Origin: Neisseria mucosa
Lineage (GTDB): Bacteria > Pseudomonadota > Gammaproteobacteria > Burkholderiales > Neisseriaceae
Direction of reading: 5' to 3'
Length of the DNA: 64,000 nt
Assembly (NCBI RefSeq): GCF_013267835.1
Contig: NZ_CP053939.1
Span: 186,001 to 250,000, forward strand
This document shows positions 8,500 to 19,339 of the stretch, one piece after another (positions within the stretch are counted from its first letter, which is position 1; the number at the start of each line of letters is the position of its first letter). The notes beneath the pieces were generated by a model. It was given only the letters and a program-made list of their open reading frames with translations. It did not search any database and had not been told where the DNA came from. The position numbers and the translations under genes were made by a program.

Positions 8500-8524
8500 G
8501 ATTAAACTGAAATATTGACGTTAT

Positions 8525-10216
8525 ATGGAAAAAACGCCTTTTTTTAAAACCGATTGCCCAAGCTGTGGTGCGCCTGTGGAGGCGTATTCCGCTACCGCCG
8601 TGACGCTGGTGTGTGGCCATTGCCACAGTATGCTGGTTGCTAGAAGCGGTAATGGGAGGAGCGGATATTTTGTTGCCAATTCAGGGCGTGATTCTGCGTT
8701 GCTGGAGGATTTTAGTCCGTTGCAGATTGGAACGAGAGGCGTTTTTGATGATCGGAAATTTACGCTGATTGGGCGATTGCAGGTGCATTACGATGTCGGC
8801 GCATGGAATGAATGGTATGTCTTGTTTGATGACGGGCAGACCGGCTGGCTTTCCGAGGTTGGCGATTTATATGCGATGACATGTTTGCTTGCCCAGAAGA
8901 GGAGACGGGGGCCGAAAAATTTTAAGTCGGTGAAAGCCGGTTCCAGTTCGTTGATCTTTAATGGCCAAACCTTTATTGCGTCAGACGTCCGCACCATACA
9001 TTACCGTAATACCGATGCGCAAGGCGAGTTGCCGTTCAACTTATCTGGGAATCAAGCGACAGGCGAGGTTTGCGACTGGCGGCGGGGCAATTTGTTTTTG
9101 ACCTTGGATTATTCGACTTTTCCAATGGACTCCTACTTCGGACGCATAGTCAGTTTGGACAGTTTGAAGCTGGAAAATAAGCGTAGTGATGATGAAATCC
9201 GTGAAAGTGCAGGCCGTCTGAAAGGAGAGATTCTTTCTGAAAACTGCCCTCATTGCGGCGCTCCTGTCCATTGGCCAAGTGGTGTTACTTCTTTCCTTTT
9301 GTGTCAGTCTTGCGGCAGCAGTTTGAACACGACAAAAGATACTGTTGCGTTGATGAAGGCAAATGCCCAAAGGAAAGAACAAGAAAACCTGTTTACGCTT
9401 TCCATTGGTACGAAAGGCCGTCTGAACGATACAGAATATCTGATTATCGGGGCTGTAAGATTTGCCGAAATATCGTCCTATAACCAAAATCAGTCCGAAT
9501 ACTGGACGGAATATCTGCTTTATAACACGCAACGAGGGTTTGCCTGGCTAATTGAGTCTGGAAAACGCTGGCGGCTGTCAAAAACCTTACACACATGGCC
9601 GGACTTTGATTCAAGTGGCAATCCTGCCGGTGAAATGTTGATTGATCATTACCGCGGGCGGGTCGAGGCAGCGGCTGGCGCTTTTTATTGGAAAGTCAAA
9701 CAAGGCGATTTGCTTCATTATAAGGAATATAGCGGCAAGAAAAGTTATGGCAGGAATGTCATTCTGTGTTCCGAGCAGAGCAAGGATGAAATTGTCTGGA
9801 GTAAAAGCAGTCCTGTGTCTTACCGTCAAATGAGAAAGGCATTCGGCCTGTCTTTTGATACTAAGGAGATGCTCTCTTACTGGCTGAAGGGCGACAATAG
9901 AAATGTTGGGAGTAGAGATAATGTAGCCCGTATCATTGCTATGCTGATTCTTATCATCGTCAACCTTCCGGCCTGGCTGTCGCCGCACCTACGTAGCCCT
10001 GTCGGCATAGTGGTCAGTCTGTGTGCGTTGGTATGGATATGGATTTCTGACAGATATAAAAACGATCGTGATTACGAAGAAGAACGGGTGGGGACGATTA
10101 TTTTCTTTGCTTTCATCATTTTCCTTACCGTCTTGTTCAACTATGTCAAAGCGGAAGACAGCGACTCATCGCATTCCGGCAGCTCCTATCATGGTTATTC
10201 GGCAGGGCATAAATAA
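8525..10216 (+). CDS. Tandem zinc-ribbon/DUF4178 membrane protein 2, fused to a membrane peptide
   Basis: A 563-aa paralogue of the protein at 5703-7223, sharing the whole layout: zinc ribbon C11/C14/C30/C33, DUF4178 domain, zinc ribbon C241/C244/C260/C263, second DUF4178 domain, then membrane segments. It differs in a short Gly/Arg/Ser insertion after the first ribbon (about residues 39-53), a basic loop QKRRRG, and above all the C-terminus. After two hydrophobic segments matching the paralogue, it has a third (IIFFAFIIFLTVLF) and a Gly/Ser/Tyr/His tail ending GYSAGHK, equivalent to the separate 48-aa peptide next to the first copy. Probably an alternative subunit for the same complex. Confidence 0.85.
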   Translation: MEKTPFFKTDCPSCGAPVEAYSATAVTLVCGHCHSMLVARSGNGRSGYFVANSGRDSALLEDFSPLQIGTRGVFDDRKFTLIGRLQVHYDVGAWNEWYVLFDDGQTGWLSEVGDLYAMTCLLAQKRRRGPKNFKSVKAGSSSLIFNGQTFIASDVRTIHYRNTDAQGELPFNLSGNQATGEVCDWRRGNLFLTLDYSTFPMDSYFGRIVSLDSLKLENKRSDDEIRESAGRLKGEILSENCPHCGAPVHWPSGVTSFLLCQSCGSSLNTTKDTVALMKANAQRKEQENLFTLSIGTKGRLNDTEYLIIGAVRFAEISSYNQNQSEYWTEYLLYNTQRGFAWLIESGKRWRLSKTLHTWPDFDSSGNPAGEMLIDHYRGRVEAAAGAFYWKVKQGDLLHYKEYSGKKSYGRNVILCSEQSKDEIVWSKSSPVSYRQMRKAFGLSFDTKEMLSYWLKGDNRNVGSRDNVARIIAMLILIIVNLPAWLSPHLRSPVGIVVSLCALVWIWISDRYKNDRDYEEERVGTIIFFAFIIFLTVLFNYVKAEDSDSSHSGSSYHGYSAGHK

Positions 10217-10283
10217 CGTGAGATCTGTTTAACCTCGTTGTACCGTTTCATTTTTATTTTTTCAGACGACCTTTTTATAAAAC

Positions 10284-11888
10284 ATGCTAACCCGCCGTCA
10301 ATTTCTCAGTTACACTGCCGCGCTTGGCGCTGCCTCTGCTTTTTCTTGGCAAACTTACCAATACCTCAACCGTAAACCGCCGGTTTCTATTAACCGTGTC
10401 GGTTTGCCGTTGGGGCATTTGTTGCGCGACGGGAAATTGCTTAGTCCGCCGACCCGTCGTTATGAATGCAATACGCTGATACTTGGCGGCGGTGCGGCTG
10501 GGTTGGGGGCGTTGTGGTATTTGGCGAAGCATAATCACCGCGATGTATTGTTGGCAGAAGGGTTTGAACGCAATGGCAACAATGCCGCCTATACGTCTTC
10601 AGACGGCCTGAAAGCGCCGAGCGGTGCGCATTATTTGGCTTTGCCGTCGAAAGAAAGCGTGTATGTGCGCGAGATGTTGGCGGATTTCGGTATTTTGCAG
10701 TCGGACGGCAGCTTTAGGGAAACCGATTTGGTCTATGCGCCCGAATCGCGCCTCTTGTATCAGGATAAATGGGTGGAACATTTATTGCCGAAAGAAGATG
10801 CGGATTCTAAACGGTTTTTTGATTTAATCGGCCGTCTGAAACAGGCTTACGGCAATGACGGTAAGAAAATTTTTGCCATTCCGATTGCGTTATCATCGGT
10901 AGATGAAACATGGCGCAAACTTGATAGCTTGACGTTTAAAAAATGGCTTGAGCAGGAAGGTTATAACTCGCCCGAGCTTTTGTGGTATCTCGATTATTGT
11001 TGCCGCGACGATTACGGACAAGGCATAGCGCAAGTATCCGCCTTTGCCGGACTGCATTATTTTGCCGCCCGCAACAGCGCGGAAACCGTCCTCACTTGGC
11101 CCGAAGGTTTGGCACATCTTTCTGAAAACCTGCGTCGTCATGCCGGTTTGCAGGAAGGCTGGCAATGGCAGTCTGAAAACCGTATCCGTTTGGAGAAACC
11201 TGCTTCGGTTAATGCTTCTGCCGTCAAAATCAAACCGCTTTCAGACGGCCGGATTGAAGTGTGGTTGCGTGATAATGCAAAAGGGGAAACCGTTGCCGTC
11301 ACCGCGCAACACCTTATCTCCGCCATGCCGCTGATGGTTGCCGCCCGCATTATTGAATCTCCTGAAAAATTTGGTCTGGATATTCCCGAATACGCGCCAT
11401 GGCTGGTTTCTAATTTTGAACTGCACAGCTTCCCGAAAGAAAAAAACAACAGCGAACTTGCGTGGGACAATGTGGTTTACGGCAGCCAAGGGCTGGGCTA
11501 TGTTGTTGCGACCAACCAGCTTATCCGGGTTGCCCGTCCCGAACGCACGATTTTTACCGCCTACGCCGCGCTCAACCACGATACGCCGCAAGCCGTCCGC
11601 CGCAAATTGCTTGAAGCAAGCGACGAAGAGCTGCTCCGGCTTGCCGCACAAGATCTGCTTACCGTTTACGGCGAAGGCTTTTGGCGGCATGTTTCCCATG
11701 TTGACATTACCGTCCGCGGGCATGGCATGAGCGTGCCGAAACCCGGCTATTTAAGCGATGAGGCTTTATTAAAAATCAGAAACCGAAATACTGGATTATT
11801 GTTTGCACACAGTGACTTAAGCGGCTATTCGGTATTTGAAGAGGCTTTGTATTGGGGTGTGGAGGCGGCACGGAAAGTGTTGGCTTAA
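10284..11888 (+). CDS. FAD-dependent oxidoreductase with Tat-type N-terminus (amine-oxidase-like)
   Basis: A 534-aa protein. It begins MLTRRQFLSYTAALGAASAF, a twin-arginine (RRQFL) signal or anchor followed by a hydrophobic stretch, so it is probably exported folded with its cofactor. A dinucleotide-binding motif GGGAAGLG lies at residues 68-75 after LIL. The C-terminal part has the FAD-contacting pattern NTGLLFAHSDLSGYSVFEEALYWG typical of flavin amine oxidase/desaturase-like enzymes. The substrate is unknown. Its position at the end of the DUF4178-SpeD block suggests a polyamine or polyamine-derived compound, but this is inference. It ends before a strong paired-DUS terminator. Confidence 0.75.
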   Translation: MLTRRQFLSYTAALGAASAFSWQTYQYLNRKPPVSINRVGLPLGHLLRDGKLLSPPTRRYECNTLILGGGAAGLGALWYLAKHNHRDVLLAEGFERNGNNAAYTSSDGLKAPSGAHYLALPSKESVYVREMLADFGILQSDGSFRETDLVYAPESRLLYQDKWVEHLLPKEDADSKRFFDLIGRLKQAYGNDGKKIFAIPIALSSVDETWRKLDSLTFKKWLEQEGYNSPELLWYLDYCCRDDYGQGIAQVSAFAGLHYFAARNSAETVLTWPEGLAHLSENLRRHAGLQEGWQWQSENRIRLEKPASVNASAVKIKPLSDGRIEVWLRDNAKGETVAVTAQHLISAMPLMVAARIIESPEKFGLDIPEYAPWLVSNFELHSFPKEKNNSELAWDNVVYGSQGLGYVVATNQLIRVARPERTIFTAYAALNHDTPQAVRRKLLEASDEELLRLAAQDLLTVYGEGFWRHVSHVDITVRGHGMSVPKPGYLSDEALLKIRNRNTGLLFAHSDLSGYSVFEEALYWGVEAARKVLA

Positions 11889-11899
11889 TTGATATAAAA

Positions 11900-11938
11900 A
11901 GGCCGTCTGAAATCATATTCAGACGGCCTTTTCTTTTT
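11900..11938. terminator. Bidirectional paired-DUS terminator
   Basis: AGGCCGTCTGAA (11900-11911) and TTCAGACGGCCT (11918-11929) with a short loop and T tract, between the convergent FAD oxidoreductase and eda genes. Confidence 0.85.
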
Positions 11939-11953
11939 TAACCTATAACCTTA

Positions 11954-12592
11954 TTAGGCTTTTGGTTTCAAAGCGGCAGCTTCGCGAGCTAGACGGGTGA
12001 TGGTATCCCAGTCTTTGTTTTTGATGGCTTCTTTCGGAGTCAGCCATGAGCCGCCGACGCACAAGACATTAGGCAGCGCCAAGTACTCGGGTGCAGTTGC
12101 CAGGCTGATGCCGCCGGTCGGGCAGAAGCGCACGTCGGCGTAAGGGCCGTACAGGGCTTTGAGCATGGCTTTTCCACCGACGACTTCGGCGGGGAAGAGT
12201 TTGAGGGTGTCGATGCCGTGCTCCAAAGCCAGTTGGACTTCGCCCGGAGTGGCAACGCCGGGAATCAGGGGGATGCCGCTGTTGTGGCTTGCTTTGGCGA
12301 GGGATTCGTGCAGACCCGGGCTGATGGCGAAAACCGCACCTGCGTCTTCGACGGCTTTGAGTTGCTCAGGGTTGGTAACCGTACCTGCGCCGACGATGGC
12401 GTTGGGCACTTCTTTGGCAATTAGGCGGATGGCGTCGAGGCCGACGGGGGTGCGCAGGGTGATTTCGAGGGTGGGGATGCCGCCTTCGACAAGGGCGTGG
12501 GACAAATCGACAGCGGTGCTTAAGTCGTCAATCGCCATCACAGGCACAACTGCGCCGGCGGTCAGGATTTCGCGTGGGGTCAGTTTGGACAT
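11954..12592 (-). CDS. eda: 2-keto-3-deoxy-6-phosphogluconate aldolase
   Basis: Cleaves KDPG to pyruvate and glyceraldehyde 3-phosphate, the last step of the Entner-Doudoroff pathway. The 212-aa length is normal for this trimeric aldolase. The Schiff-base lysine is K131 in [12 protein letters not shown]; the catalytic glutamate is E43 and the phosphate/substrate-contacting arginine R47 in LEITLRT. The glycine-rich [10 protein letters not shown] and IPGVATPGE loops are intact. It lies downstream of edd on the same strand, separated by about 195 bases that include a DUS hairpin, so transcription could be shared but partly attenuated. Confidence 0.97.
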   Translation of the reverse strand: MSKLTPREILTAGAVVPVMAIDDLSTAVDLSHALVEGGIPTLEITLRTPVGLDAIRLIAKEVPNAIVGAGTVTNPEQLKAVEDAGAVFAISPGLHESLAKASHNSGIPLIPGVATPGEVQLALEHGIDTLKLFPAEVVGGKAMLKALYGPYADVRFCPTGGISLATAPEYLALPNVLCVGGSWLTPKEAIKNKDWDTITRLAREAAALKPKA

Positions 12593-12746
12593 TTCAGTTC
12601 TCCAAGTGGGATAGGGGCATTTTTGTTGAGGTCAAACAGGAAGAGGCTAAGTTTTCAGACGGCCATTTTTGAAAAATGGGGGAAGTTGTTTATTCGAGGG
12701 CAAAGCTCACGCTATGTCTGCTCCGTTTAAACAGCTTTTATAATTT

Positions 12747-12783
12747 TTCAGACGACCTTCTATTCACGAAGGCCGTCTGAAAC
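12747..12783 (-). terminator. Paired-DUS hairpin between edd and eda
   Basis: TTCAGACGACCT (12747-12758, a variant arm of the GGTCGTCTGAA type) pairs with AGGCCGTCTGAA (12770-12781). It follows the edd stop and may limit read-through into eda. Confidence 0.6.
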
Positions 12784-12788
12784 GGACA

Positions 12789-14624
<1,836 letters not shown>

Positions 14625-14695
14625 GTGCGGTCTCCTGGCTAAACGATATGATAGGGATTTTGTTTGCGCGTTTCTGATTTTTGTATTGGGTATGT

Positions 14696-14742
14696 TTCAG
14701 ACGGCCTTGAATTGTGGGAATGAATAATAAGGGCCGTCTGAA
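14696..14742. repeat. Paired DUS in the edd upstream region
   Basis: TTCAGACGGCCT (14696-14707) and GGGCCGTCTGAA (14731-14742), in the region between edd and zwf; not at a gene end. Confidence 0.7.
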
Positions 14743-14790
14743 TATTTGAAGATTTCTCTTCGAAGCGTCCGCATATTATAGTACAAAATC

Positions 14791-14805
14791 TGTAATTTTG
14801 TTACA
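14791..14805. promoter_or_regulatory. Candidate HexR operator between edd and zwf
   Basis: TGTAATTTTGTTACA, a near-perfect palindrome with arms TGTAA/TTACA, resembling the TGTA...TACA motif described for HexR in proteobacteria. It lies between the divergent edd and zwf genes, with a hexR-type gene in the same cluster. A weaker related element with perfect GTAGTA/TACTAC arms lies at 14948-14960. Confidence 0.55.
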
Positions 14806-15105
14806 AAATAATTTGCTAAATGTAAGAAATTTGATTTAAATCGAGGTATGGTCAATTCGTAAAACGAAGGGCTGCAAAAGTCATCAAACTTTTATGTTAA
14901 ATCAAACAATTTGTAAAAATGAGAATAGACAAAATGTGTAGCCATGTGTAGTATTACTACTCATTAGCTCGCTTGTTTGAAATTTTGGTGCAGGCGATTG
15001 GTTTTTTACTGCTTATTGCTTAAAGGCTTTTGATTCTAATCGATTTTTATAGATGATGACAGTCCAAAAGTTTTGAAGCAAGCTTCCTCAACGAGAGATG
15101 AAACA

Positions 15106-16551
15106 ATGAGTACACAGACAAATTTTGATTTGGTGTTGTTTGGCGCGACCGGCGATTTGGCAATGCGTAAACTTCTGCCTTGCCTGTATCAGGCGCATGT
15201 AGCCGGTTTGCTTCATCCCGAAGGTCGTATTTTGGGCGTAAGCCGCAGCGAATTGGATACCGCCGGCTTTTTGGCCAAAGTGGAAACGAATTCTAAAATC
15301 CATGTCAAACAAAACTTCTCAGAAGAAGCGTGGGCATCGTTTATCCAACGTCTTGAGTATTTGAAAGTCGATGTGACAAAGAAAGACGACTTCATTGCTT
15401 TGGGCGACTTGGTAAAAGCACGCAAGAATACTGAAAATGTCGTGATCTACCTCTCAACTGCGCCGAAATTCTTTGCACAAGCCTGTGAAAACCTTGCCGA
15501 AATCGGTTTGAATGCCGATAACGTGCGCGTGGTTCTGGAAAAACCGCTGGGTACAGACCTGGCTTCTTCCCAGCAAATCAATACAGATGTGGCCCGTTAT
15601 TTCAAAGAAGAACAAATCTACCGTATCGACCATTATTTGGGCAAAGAAAGCCTGCAAAACCTGCTGGCCTTGCGATTTGCCAATGTGATGTTCGAGCCTT
15701 TGTGGAACAACAAATACATTGAAAGCGTACAGCTGACCATTGCCGAGCAGTTGGGCGTGGAAGAGCGCGGCGAGTTCTACGACATTACCGGCGCATTGCG
15801 CGATATGGTGCAAAACCACTTGATGCAAATGCTGTGCATGACTGCGATGGAAGCACCCGCCAGCTTGGATGCCGATGCCGTGCGCGATGAAAAAGTGAAA
15901 GTCATCAAGGCGTTGAAACCGCTGACCATCGAATCCGTCAATGAAAATGTTATTCGCGGCCAATATGTTGCGTCAAACGGCATGAACGGCTATTTGGAAG
16001 AAGTCGATGTACCGAAAGACAGTTTCACTGAAACCTATGTCGCCATTAAAGCCGAAATCGAAAACGAACGTTGGAAAGGCGTACCTTTTTACTTGCGTAC
16101 CGGCAAACGTATGGCAGGCAAAGTAGCGGAAATTGTGTTGAACTTCCGTCCGCTGCAAAACCATATTTTTGACAACAGCCAAGCCGCGCCGAATCGTTTG
16201 GTTATTGAGCTACAACCGACCGAATCTGTCCGCCTTTACACGCAAGTGAAAACCCCGGGTGCAGGCAATAAAGTGGAAGTAACGTCTTTGGGCGTGGATT
16301 TGGGCAAAGCCGTAGAAGGCCGCCGCGCCGAGGCTTATGAGCGTCTGCTGCTGGATGTGATTAACGGCAAACTCGCTTTGTTCAACCGCCGCGACGAACT
16401 CGAAGCCGCTTGGGAATATGTGATGCCGATTTTGGAAAACTGGGCGAACAATACAACGCCTCCACATGCTTACGAAGCCCATTCTTGGGGTCCTGAAGCT
16501 GCGCGCGTGCTGTTAGCGCGCGACGGCAACAAGTGGCACGAAGAGCAATAA
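15106..16551 (+). CDS. zwf: Glucose-6-phosphate 1-dehydrogenase
   Basis: Oxidises glucose 6-phosphate to 6-phosphogluconolactone with NAD(P)+. The 481-aa form starting MSTQTNFDLV is preferred over an in-frame start 33 bases upstream because the nucleotide-binding motif (GATGDLAMRKLLPCLY) then lies at the usual distance from the N-terminus and a GAGAG site precedes it. The active-site signature RIDHYLGKE is present near residue 175. Full family length. First gene of the zwf-pgl-glk-hexR-pgi series, divergent from edd-eda. Confidence 0.96.
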   Translation: MSTQTNFDLVLFGATGDLAMRKLLPCLYQAHVAGLLHPEGRILGVSRSELDTAGFLAKVETNSKIHVKQNFSEEAWASFIQRLEYLKVDVTKKDDFIALGDLVKARKNTENVVIYLSTAPKFFAQACENLAEIGLNADNVRVVLEKPLGTDLASSQQINTDVARYFKEEQIYRIDHYLGKESLQNLLALRFANVMFEPLWNNKYIESVQLTIAEQLGVEERGEFYDITGALRDMVQNHLMQMLCMTAMEAPASLDADAVRDEKVKVIKALKPLTIESVNENVIRGQYVASNGMNGYLEEVDVPKDSFTETYVAIKAEIENERWKGVPFYLRTGKRMAGKVAEIVLNFRPLQNHIFDNSQAAPNRLVIELQPTESVRLYTQVKTPGAGNKVEVTSLGVDLGKAVEGRRAEAYERLLLDVINGKLALFNRRDELEAAWEYVMPILENWANNTTPPHAYEAHSWGPEAARVLLARDGNKWHEEQ

Positions 16552-16558
16552 TATTTCT

Positions 16559-16596
16559 TTCAGACGGCCTTGTTTTCCAACAAAAGGCCGTCTGAA
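16559..16596 (+). terminator. Paired-DUS hairpin between zwf and pgl
   Basis: TTCAGACGGCCT (16559-16570) and AGGCCGTCTGAA (16585-16596) lie in the 63-base gap between two genes of the same pathway; the hairpin is likely to lower but not stop read-through. Confidence 0.6.
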
Positions 16597-16614
16597 ACCA
16601 TGAAAGGACGAAAC

Positions 16615-17310
16615 ATGTTTGTTTGGCACGAACAAGAAAACGCTGCAACTGCCGCGCAAGCTTTGGCCGATGCCGTTGCCGCCGCACTGCAAACCGCATT
16701 GAATGAGAAAGACCATGCGGTTTTGGCCGTTTCCGGCGGTCGTTCGCCGATTGCGTTTTTCGAGGCTTTGTCGCAAAAAGATTTAAATTGGCAAAACATC
16801 GGCATTACTTTGGTGGACGAGCGTATTGTCCCGACCACGCATGCCGACAGCAATACGGGCCTGGTGCGCGAATATCTGCTCAAAAATAACGCGGCCGTTG
16901 CCACATGGATTCCGGTTGTTGAAGACGGAAAATCTGAAACTGAATTACAACCAGAAGTTGTTGTTGCTTACGCATTGAAACATTACAAGCAACCTGACGT
17001 GCTGGTGTTGGGCATGGGTTCAGACGGACATACGGCGTCGTTGTTCCCTCAAGCGCCTCAATTACAGGCCGCAATCAATGAAGCCGATGACCCGACATTG
17101 ATTCATACCACGCCGGTTACCGCGCCGCATGAGCGCGTAAGCATGACTTTGGGTGCGATTGCCAAAACGCCGAATGTGTTTTTGGCCATTCAAGGCGCAG
17201 AGAAAAAAGCAGTATTTGATAAAGCTGCCGCAAGGGCCGATACCGAATATCCGACCAGCCTGATTCTCAATCATCAAGGAATTAACTGCCATGTCTACTA
17301 TGCACACTGA
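16615..17310 (+). CDS. pgl: 6-phosphogluconolactonase
   Basis: Hydrolyses 6-phosphogluconolactone to 6-phosphogluconate. The start ATG at 16615 has an AAAGGA site seven bases upstream and gives a 231-aa protein beginning [10 protein letters not shown]; an earlier in-frame ATG lies inside the DUS hairpin and is unlikely. Family motifs: [15 protein letters not shown] (sugar-phosphate loop), TLVDERIVP and [14 protein letters not shown], all characteristic of DevB-type lactonases. The last 20 bases overlap the glk start, suggesting translational coupling. Confidence 0.95.
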   Translation: MFVWHEQENAATAAQALADAVAAALQTALNEKDHAVLAVSGGRSPIAFFEALSQKDLNWQNIGITLVDERIVPTTHADSNTGLVREYLLKNNAAVATWIPVVEDGKSETELQPEVVVAYALKHYKQPDVLVLGMGSDGHTASLFPQAPQLQAAINEADDPTLIHTTPVTAPHERVSMTLGAIAKTPNVFLAIQGAEKKAVFDKAAARADTEYPTSLILNHQGINCHVYYAH

Positions 17311-18271
17311 AGCTTATCCCCGCCTGGTCGCCGACATCGGCGGTACGAATGCCCGTTTTGCGCTTGAAACTGCCCCGCAAGTGATTGAGAAGGCTGAAGT
17401 TTTACCATGCAAAGATTACGATACTGTCGTTGATGCCGCTAAAACTTATTTGGAACGCGCAGGCAGCCCGAAAGTTTTGCACGCCGCCTTTGCGATTGCC
17501 AATCCGATTTTGGGCGATTGGGTGCAAATGACCAACCACCACTGGGCGTTTTCCATCGAGACCACCCGTCAGGCTTTGGGTTTGGAAACCTTGATTCTGT
17601 TGAACGACTTTACCGCCCAAGCTTTGGCAGTGACCAAAACCGAAAAGAAAGACCTGGTACAAATCGGCGGGCAAAAGCCCATCGAATTTGCGCCTAAAGC
17701 CGTTATCGGCCCGGGTACAGGTTTGGGTGTCAGCGGTTTGGTGCACAGCGCCGCAGGCTGGGTGGCTTTGTCAGGCGAGGGCGGCCATACCAGTTTTCCG
17801 CCGTTTGACGATATGGAAGTGTTGATTTGGCAATACGCTAAAAACAAATACGGTCATGTTTCTGCCGAGCGTTTCTTGAGCGGCGCAGGTTTGAGCCTGA
17901 TTTACGAGGCATTGGCCAAACGCGACAACATCAAGCAATACCGTCTGAAGCCGTCTGAAATTACCGATAAGGCATTGAGCGGGACTTCTCCGCTTTGCCG
18001 TCAGACTTTGGATATTTTCTGCGCCATGCTGGGTACGGTTGCTTCCAATTTGGCTTTGTCATTGGGTGCGCGCGGCGGCGTGTATTTGTGCGGCGGCATT
18101 ATCCCGCGCGTGTTGGATTACTTTAAAACGTCCCCGTTCCGCAGCCGCTTTGAAAATAAAGGTCGCTTTGAGGCTTATCTTGCCGCTATTCCCGTGTATG
18201 TCGTATTGAGCGAGTTTCCGGGCATCGTCGGCGCAGCGGCGGCATTAGACAATCATTTAAATAACGTTTAA
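17291..18271 (+). CDS. glk: Glucokinase
   Basis: Phosphorylates glucose with ATP to feed the Entner-Doudoroff pathway. A 326-aa bacterial glucokinase with the phosphate-1 motif [13 protein letters not shown] near the N-terminus, the catalytic NDFTAQA region, and [12 protein letters not shown]. The start at 17291 is chosen because AAGGA lies nine bases before it; a second ATG is three codons on. It overlaps pgl by 20 bases and is followed by the hexR-type gene after 76 bases. Confidence 0.96.
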   Translation: MSTMHTEAYPRLVADIGGTNARFALETAPQVIEKAEVLPCKDYDTVVDAAKTYLERAGSPKVLHAAFAIANPILGDWVQMTNHHWAFSIETTRQALGLETLILLNDFTAQALAVTKTEKKDLVQIGGQKPIEFAPKAVIGPGTGLGVSGLVHSAAGWVALSGEGGHTSFPPFDDMEVLIWQYAKNKYGHVSAERFLSGAGLSLIYEALAKRDNIKQYRLKPSEITDKALSGTSPLCRQTLDIFCAMLGTVASNLALSLGARGGVYLCGGIIPRVLDYFKTSPFRSRFENKGRFEAYLAAIPVYVVLSEFPGIVGAAAALDNHLNNV

Positions 18272-18347
18272 ACACACAAACGGCGGTGCAGGGCAGGGGT
18301 GGAGAAAACCCTTGTCCTGAACGTCAAAAAATCAAAGGGTAGAGTAT

Positions 18348-19196
18348 ATGTTAAGCAAAATCAGCGAATCATTGTCCAACCTCTCCGGCGCAGAACGCAA
18401 AGTTGCTGAATCTGCGCTGGCCGAGCCGAAATGGTTCGTTCATGCCGCTGTGGCGGAAATTGCCGAGCGTGCGTCCGTCAGTCAGCCGACAGTAATCCGT
18501 TTCTGCCGCAGCCTGGGTTACAAAGGCTTGCCTGAGTTCAAACTTGCTTTGTCTGCCAGCATCGGCCACGAAGGCATGCCTTACGTTCATGAAGAATTAA
18601 ACGCCGATGACAACATGGGCAGCGTGGTTGAAAAAGTATTGGGCAATGCCGCAGCCTCCCTCTTGGGCGAGCGCCGCTTCCTGAAAGAATCCGAGCTGGA
18701 AAACGCGATTGCCATTCTGATGCACGCGCGACGCGTTGAGTTTTATGGTGTCGGCAACTCCGGCATCGTAGCCCAAGACGCGCAACACAAATTTTTCCGC
18801 TTCGGCATGTCCACTGTTGCTTATGTCGATACGCATACCCAGCTGATGGCGGCTTCCGTATTGACCGAGCAGGATGTGCTGGTGGCGATTTCCAATACCG
18901 GCTCGTCTATCGAATTGCTGGACGCGGCCAGTATCGCCAAAGAAAACGGCGCATCCGTTATCGCACTGACCCGCAATGATTCGCCGTTGGCCCAAATGGC
19001 CGATTGCGTATTGAGCATTGCCACTCAGGAAAATGCCGAGCTTTATACGCCTATGGTGTCCCGTCTTCTGCAATTGGCCGTTATCGACATTCTTGCCATC
19101 GGCTTGGCCTTACGCTTGGGCGATACCGCCAGCACGCAACTGCAAAAAAGTAAGAAAAGCATACACAACAAACACATCGAATACGATAAAGATTGA
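18348..19196 (+). CDS. hexR: RpiR-family transcriptional regulator, HexR type
   Basis: A 282-aa regulator with an N-terminal helix-turn-helix (about residues 1-75, core IAERASVSQPTVIRFCRSLGYKGLPEFKLAL) and a C-terminal SIS sugar-phosphate-binding domain (about 120-255, with VEFYGVGNSGIVAQDAQHKF and LVAISNTGSSIELLDA). HexR proteins sense KDPG and repress zwf/edd-eda in many proteobacteria; here the gene sits in that same cluster and a TGTAA/TTACA palindrome lies between edd and zwf. The C-terminus ends in an Asn/Lys/His-rich extension. Confidence 0.88.
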   Translation: MLSKISESLSNLSGAERKVAESALAEPKWFVHAAVAEIAERASVSQPTVIRFCRSLGYKGLPEFKLALSASIGHEGMPYVHEELNADDNMGSVVEKVLGNAAASLLGERRFLKESELENAIAILMHARRVEFYGVGNSGIVAQDAQHKFFRFGMSTVAYVDTHTQLMAASVLTEQDVLVAISNTGSSIELLDAASIAKENGASVIALTRNDSPLAQMADCVLSIATQENAELYTPMVSRLLQLAVIDILAIGLALRLGDTASTQLQKSKKSIHNKHIEYDKD

Positions 19197-19211
19197 TTCT
19201 TCACTGACATT

Positions 19212-19292
19212 TTCAGACGGCCTCGTCCCATATCCAGGCCGTCTGAAACCTCAAAAAACGGAAACCATCCCGTTCCCGTTTCAGACGACCTC
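19212..19292 (+). terminator. DUS cluster (paired hairpin plus variant DUS)
   Basis: TTCAGACGGCCT (19212-19223) pairs with AGGCCGTCTGAA (19236-19247); a third, variant copy TTCAGACGACCT follows at about 19280. Separates hexR from pgi. Confidence 0.65.
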
Positions 19293-19339
19293 ACGGCCGT
19301 TTTCTCAACAAAACTGTCCACTATCCAGGAGAGCATCCG

